In this document: positions 4,842 to 5,730 of the stretch, piece after piece
How the letters are laid out: the number at the start of each line of letters is the position of its first letter
How positions within the stretch are numbered: the first letter of the stretch is position 1
Assembly (NCBI GenBank): GCA_025450255.1
Contig: JANWHV010000048.1
Location: 1-5,730 of the forward strand
Source of the DNA: Chloroflexota bacterium
Lineage (GTDB): Bacteria > Chloroflexota > UBA5177 > JANWHV01
DNA: 5,730 nt
Direction of reading: 5' to 3'
Notes under the pieces: model-generated
The model's database searches: none
Told to the model about the DNA's origin: nothing
Seen by the model: the letters and a program-made list of their open reading frames with translations, nothing else
Position numbers and translations under genes: made by a program

Positions 4842-5730
4842 ATGGAGAGGCCACCACGCACAGGCACCGATCAAGCAGTAGGCGGCATGCCGGCACAGGG
4901 GCCTGGAAACGCGGGGCAGCGGACCACCCGTCGGCTCCATCTGGACAGGGACGGTAACCTTCCGCCGCGTGTCCGTGGCCGGGCGTCCCTGCGGCGCCGG
5001 CTACCCCTGGCCGTGACGTTTCTAGTCGCCATGGCCGTGGCACTATCACTGCTGGGCTCATTCTTTCTTTTGCGAAGAGAATTTACCGATCGCGCGAAAC
5101 ACCAACTTGCGCAGCAAATGGTCGGCGCCGCAAGCTACTACGCCAGTAAGCAGAAGGACCTGGAAGGCGCCGCGCTCCTGATTCAGAGTGACGAGGTGGT
5201 ATCCAGCGCCCTGCGGCGTGGCGACCGCATCGCGTTGATCGTGCGCCTGCAGCGGTATTATGCGGACTTCAACGTGAACCGGCTGGACATCGTCGATGCG
5301 CGGGGCCGCGTCGTGGTGCGAAGCGAAAACCCGCTGACCAGCGGCGACAGCTTGGCAGCGCTCCCATCTGTCCATGCCGCGCTACAACAGCACGAGAGCT
5401 GTGGCGTAGAGCAGGATCCGGGGTACCAGGGCAAGGTCAACGTGCTGCGTATCACACTTCCACTCTATAATCCGACCGGCGCTTTGCTGGGCGCCGTCAG
5501 CGTTGGCCAGACGCTCGACAGCATATTCGCAACTGAGATCGGCAACGCGGTGCAGGCAACTATCCATTTACAGGTGGCGGACTCCGGCGTTGTTTCGGCG
5601 CCAGGGAGTACGCGCCTCTGCGTTTTCACGCTGCCGAGCGCGCAAGCAGCGTCCGCCGCGATTACGAACCGGCAGGAAGATGGGCGCGCGGTGCTCTCGG
5701 GCGTGGTCCCTGTCCTGGGCGCCGATGGCC
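4842..5730 (+). CDS. Membrane sensor with Cache-type extracellular domain, probable histidine kinase (cut by right edge)
   Basis: The frame is open from ATG 4842 to the window end, giving 296 complete residues. A basic, Pro/Gly-rich N-terminal tail of about 50 residues precedes one transmembrane segment (about 54-77, LPLAVTFLVAMAVALSLLG) flanked by RRR and RR. The outside region then shows Cache features: a helical stretch (REFTDRAKHQLAQQM onward), LDIVDARGRVVVRSENP (148-164) and LPLYNPTGALLGAVSVG (206-222). A second lobe follows and contains GVVPVLGADG at the cut, suggesting a double Cache. The second membrane helix, HAMP and output domain lie outside the window. Histidine kinase is inferred from the NarL-type regulator in the same operon; a cyclase, GGDEF or chemotaxis output is not excluded. 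ATG 4842 lies six bases after the binding-protein stop, which fits translational coupling, but has no Shine-Dalgarno. ATG 4887 is the alternative start. Confidence 0.85.
   Translation, partial: MERPPRTGTDQAVGGMPAQGPGNAGQRTTRRLHLDRDGNLPPRVRGRASLRRRLPLAVTFLVAMAVALSLLGSFFLLRREFTDRAKHQLAQQMVGAASYYASKQKDLEGAALLIQSDEVVSSALRRGDRIALIVRLQRYYADFNVNRLDIVDARGRVVVRSENPLTSGDSLAALPSVHAALQQHESCGVEQDPGYQGKVNVLRITLPLYNPTGALLGAVSVGQTLDSIFATEIGNAVQATIHLQVADSGVVSAPGSTRLCVFTLPSAQAASAAITNRQEDGRAVLSGVVPVLGADG

Noticed and set aside
4005..4940. Minus-strand open frame of 311 codons opposite the binding-protein gene
   Set aside because: Antisense shadow of a well-defined family-5 binding protein in GC-rich DNA; no recognisable domain or good start.
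1..5730. tRNA, rRNA, CRISPR array, insertion sequence or phage attachment site
   Set aside because: No periodic repeats with spacers, no transposase-like frame, no terminal inverted repeats with target duplication and no recognisable structural RNA pattern were seen by eye.

Overview
The window is GC-rich bacterial DNA, densely coding, with two divergent gene sets meeting at a 324-base intergenic region (2129-2452). The permease N-terminus, the style of the NarL/LuxR response regulator, and the frequent GTG starts suggest a high-GC, deep-branching bacterium. Chloroflexota (Ktedonobacteria-like) is my best guess, but this is an impression from protein style. No rRNA, tRNA, CRISPR array or transposase was seen.

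Left arm, minus strand (2128 down to 1): a 59-residue charged soluble protein of unknown function, a MacB/LolD-type ABC ATPase with all nucleotide-binding motifs, and the first 345 residues of an FtsX/MacB-type permease that runs off the left edge. Gaps of 81 and 97 bases and a shared direction suggest one operon. It probably encodes a mechanotransmission-type ABC transporter, which would act on substrates from the outer side of the membrane. A 32-bp imperfect tandem duplication lies across the 3' end of the ATPase gene.

Centre (2129-2452): a divergent control region. It holds a perfect 9-bp inverted repeat ahead of the exporter operon, three related GGTAA-type half-sites (two of them 32 bp apart), and a CCTCAG-N14-CTGAGG dyad just upstream of a plausible extended -10 element for the rightward operon.

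Right arm, plus strand (2453 to 5730): a NarL/LuxR-family response regulator, an exported family-5 (oligopeptide-type) solute-binding protein, and, six bases after its stop codon, a membrane sensor with one visible transmembrane segment and a Cache-type extracellular domain, cut by the right edge. No importer permease or ATPase for the binding protein is in the window.

The main hypothesis is a signalling module in which the binding protein presents a peptide-like ligand to the Cache sensor, which signals to the response regulator. The regulator could then control its own operon and perhaps the divergent exporter. The gene order is seen directly. The functional coupling is inference, and the sensor's output domain lies outside the window.
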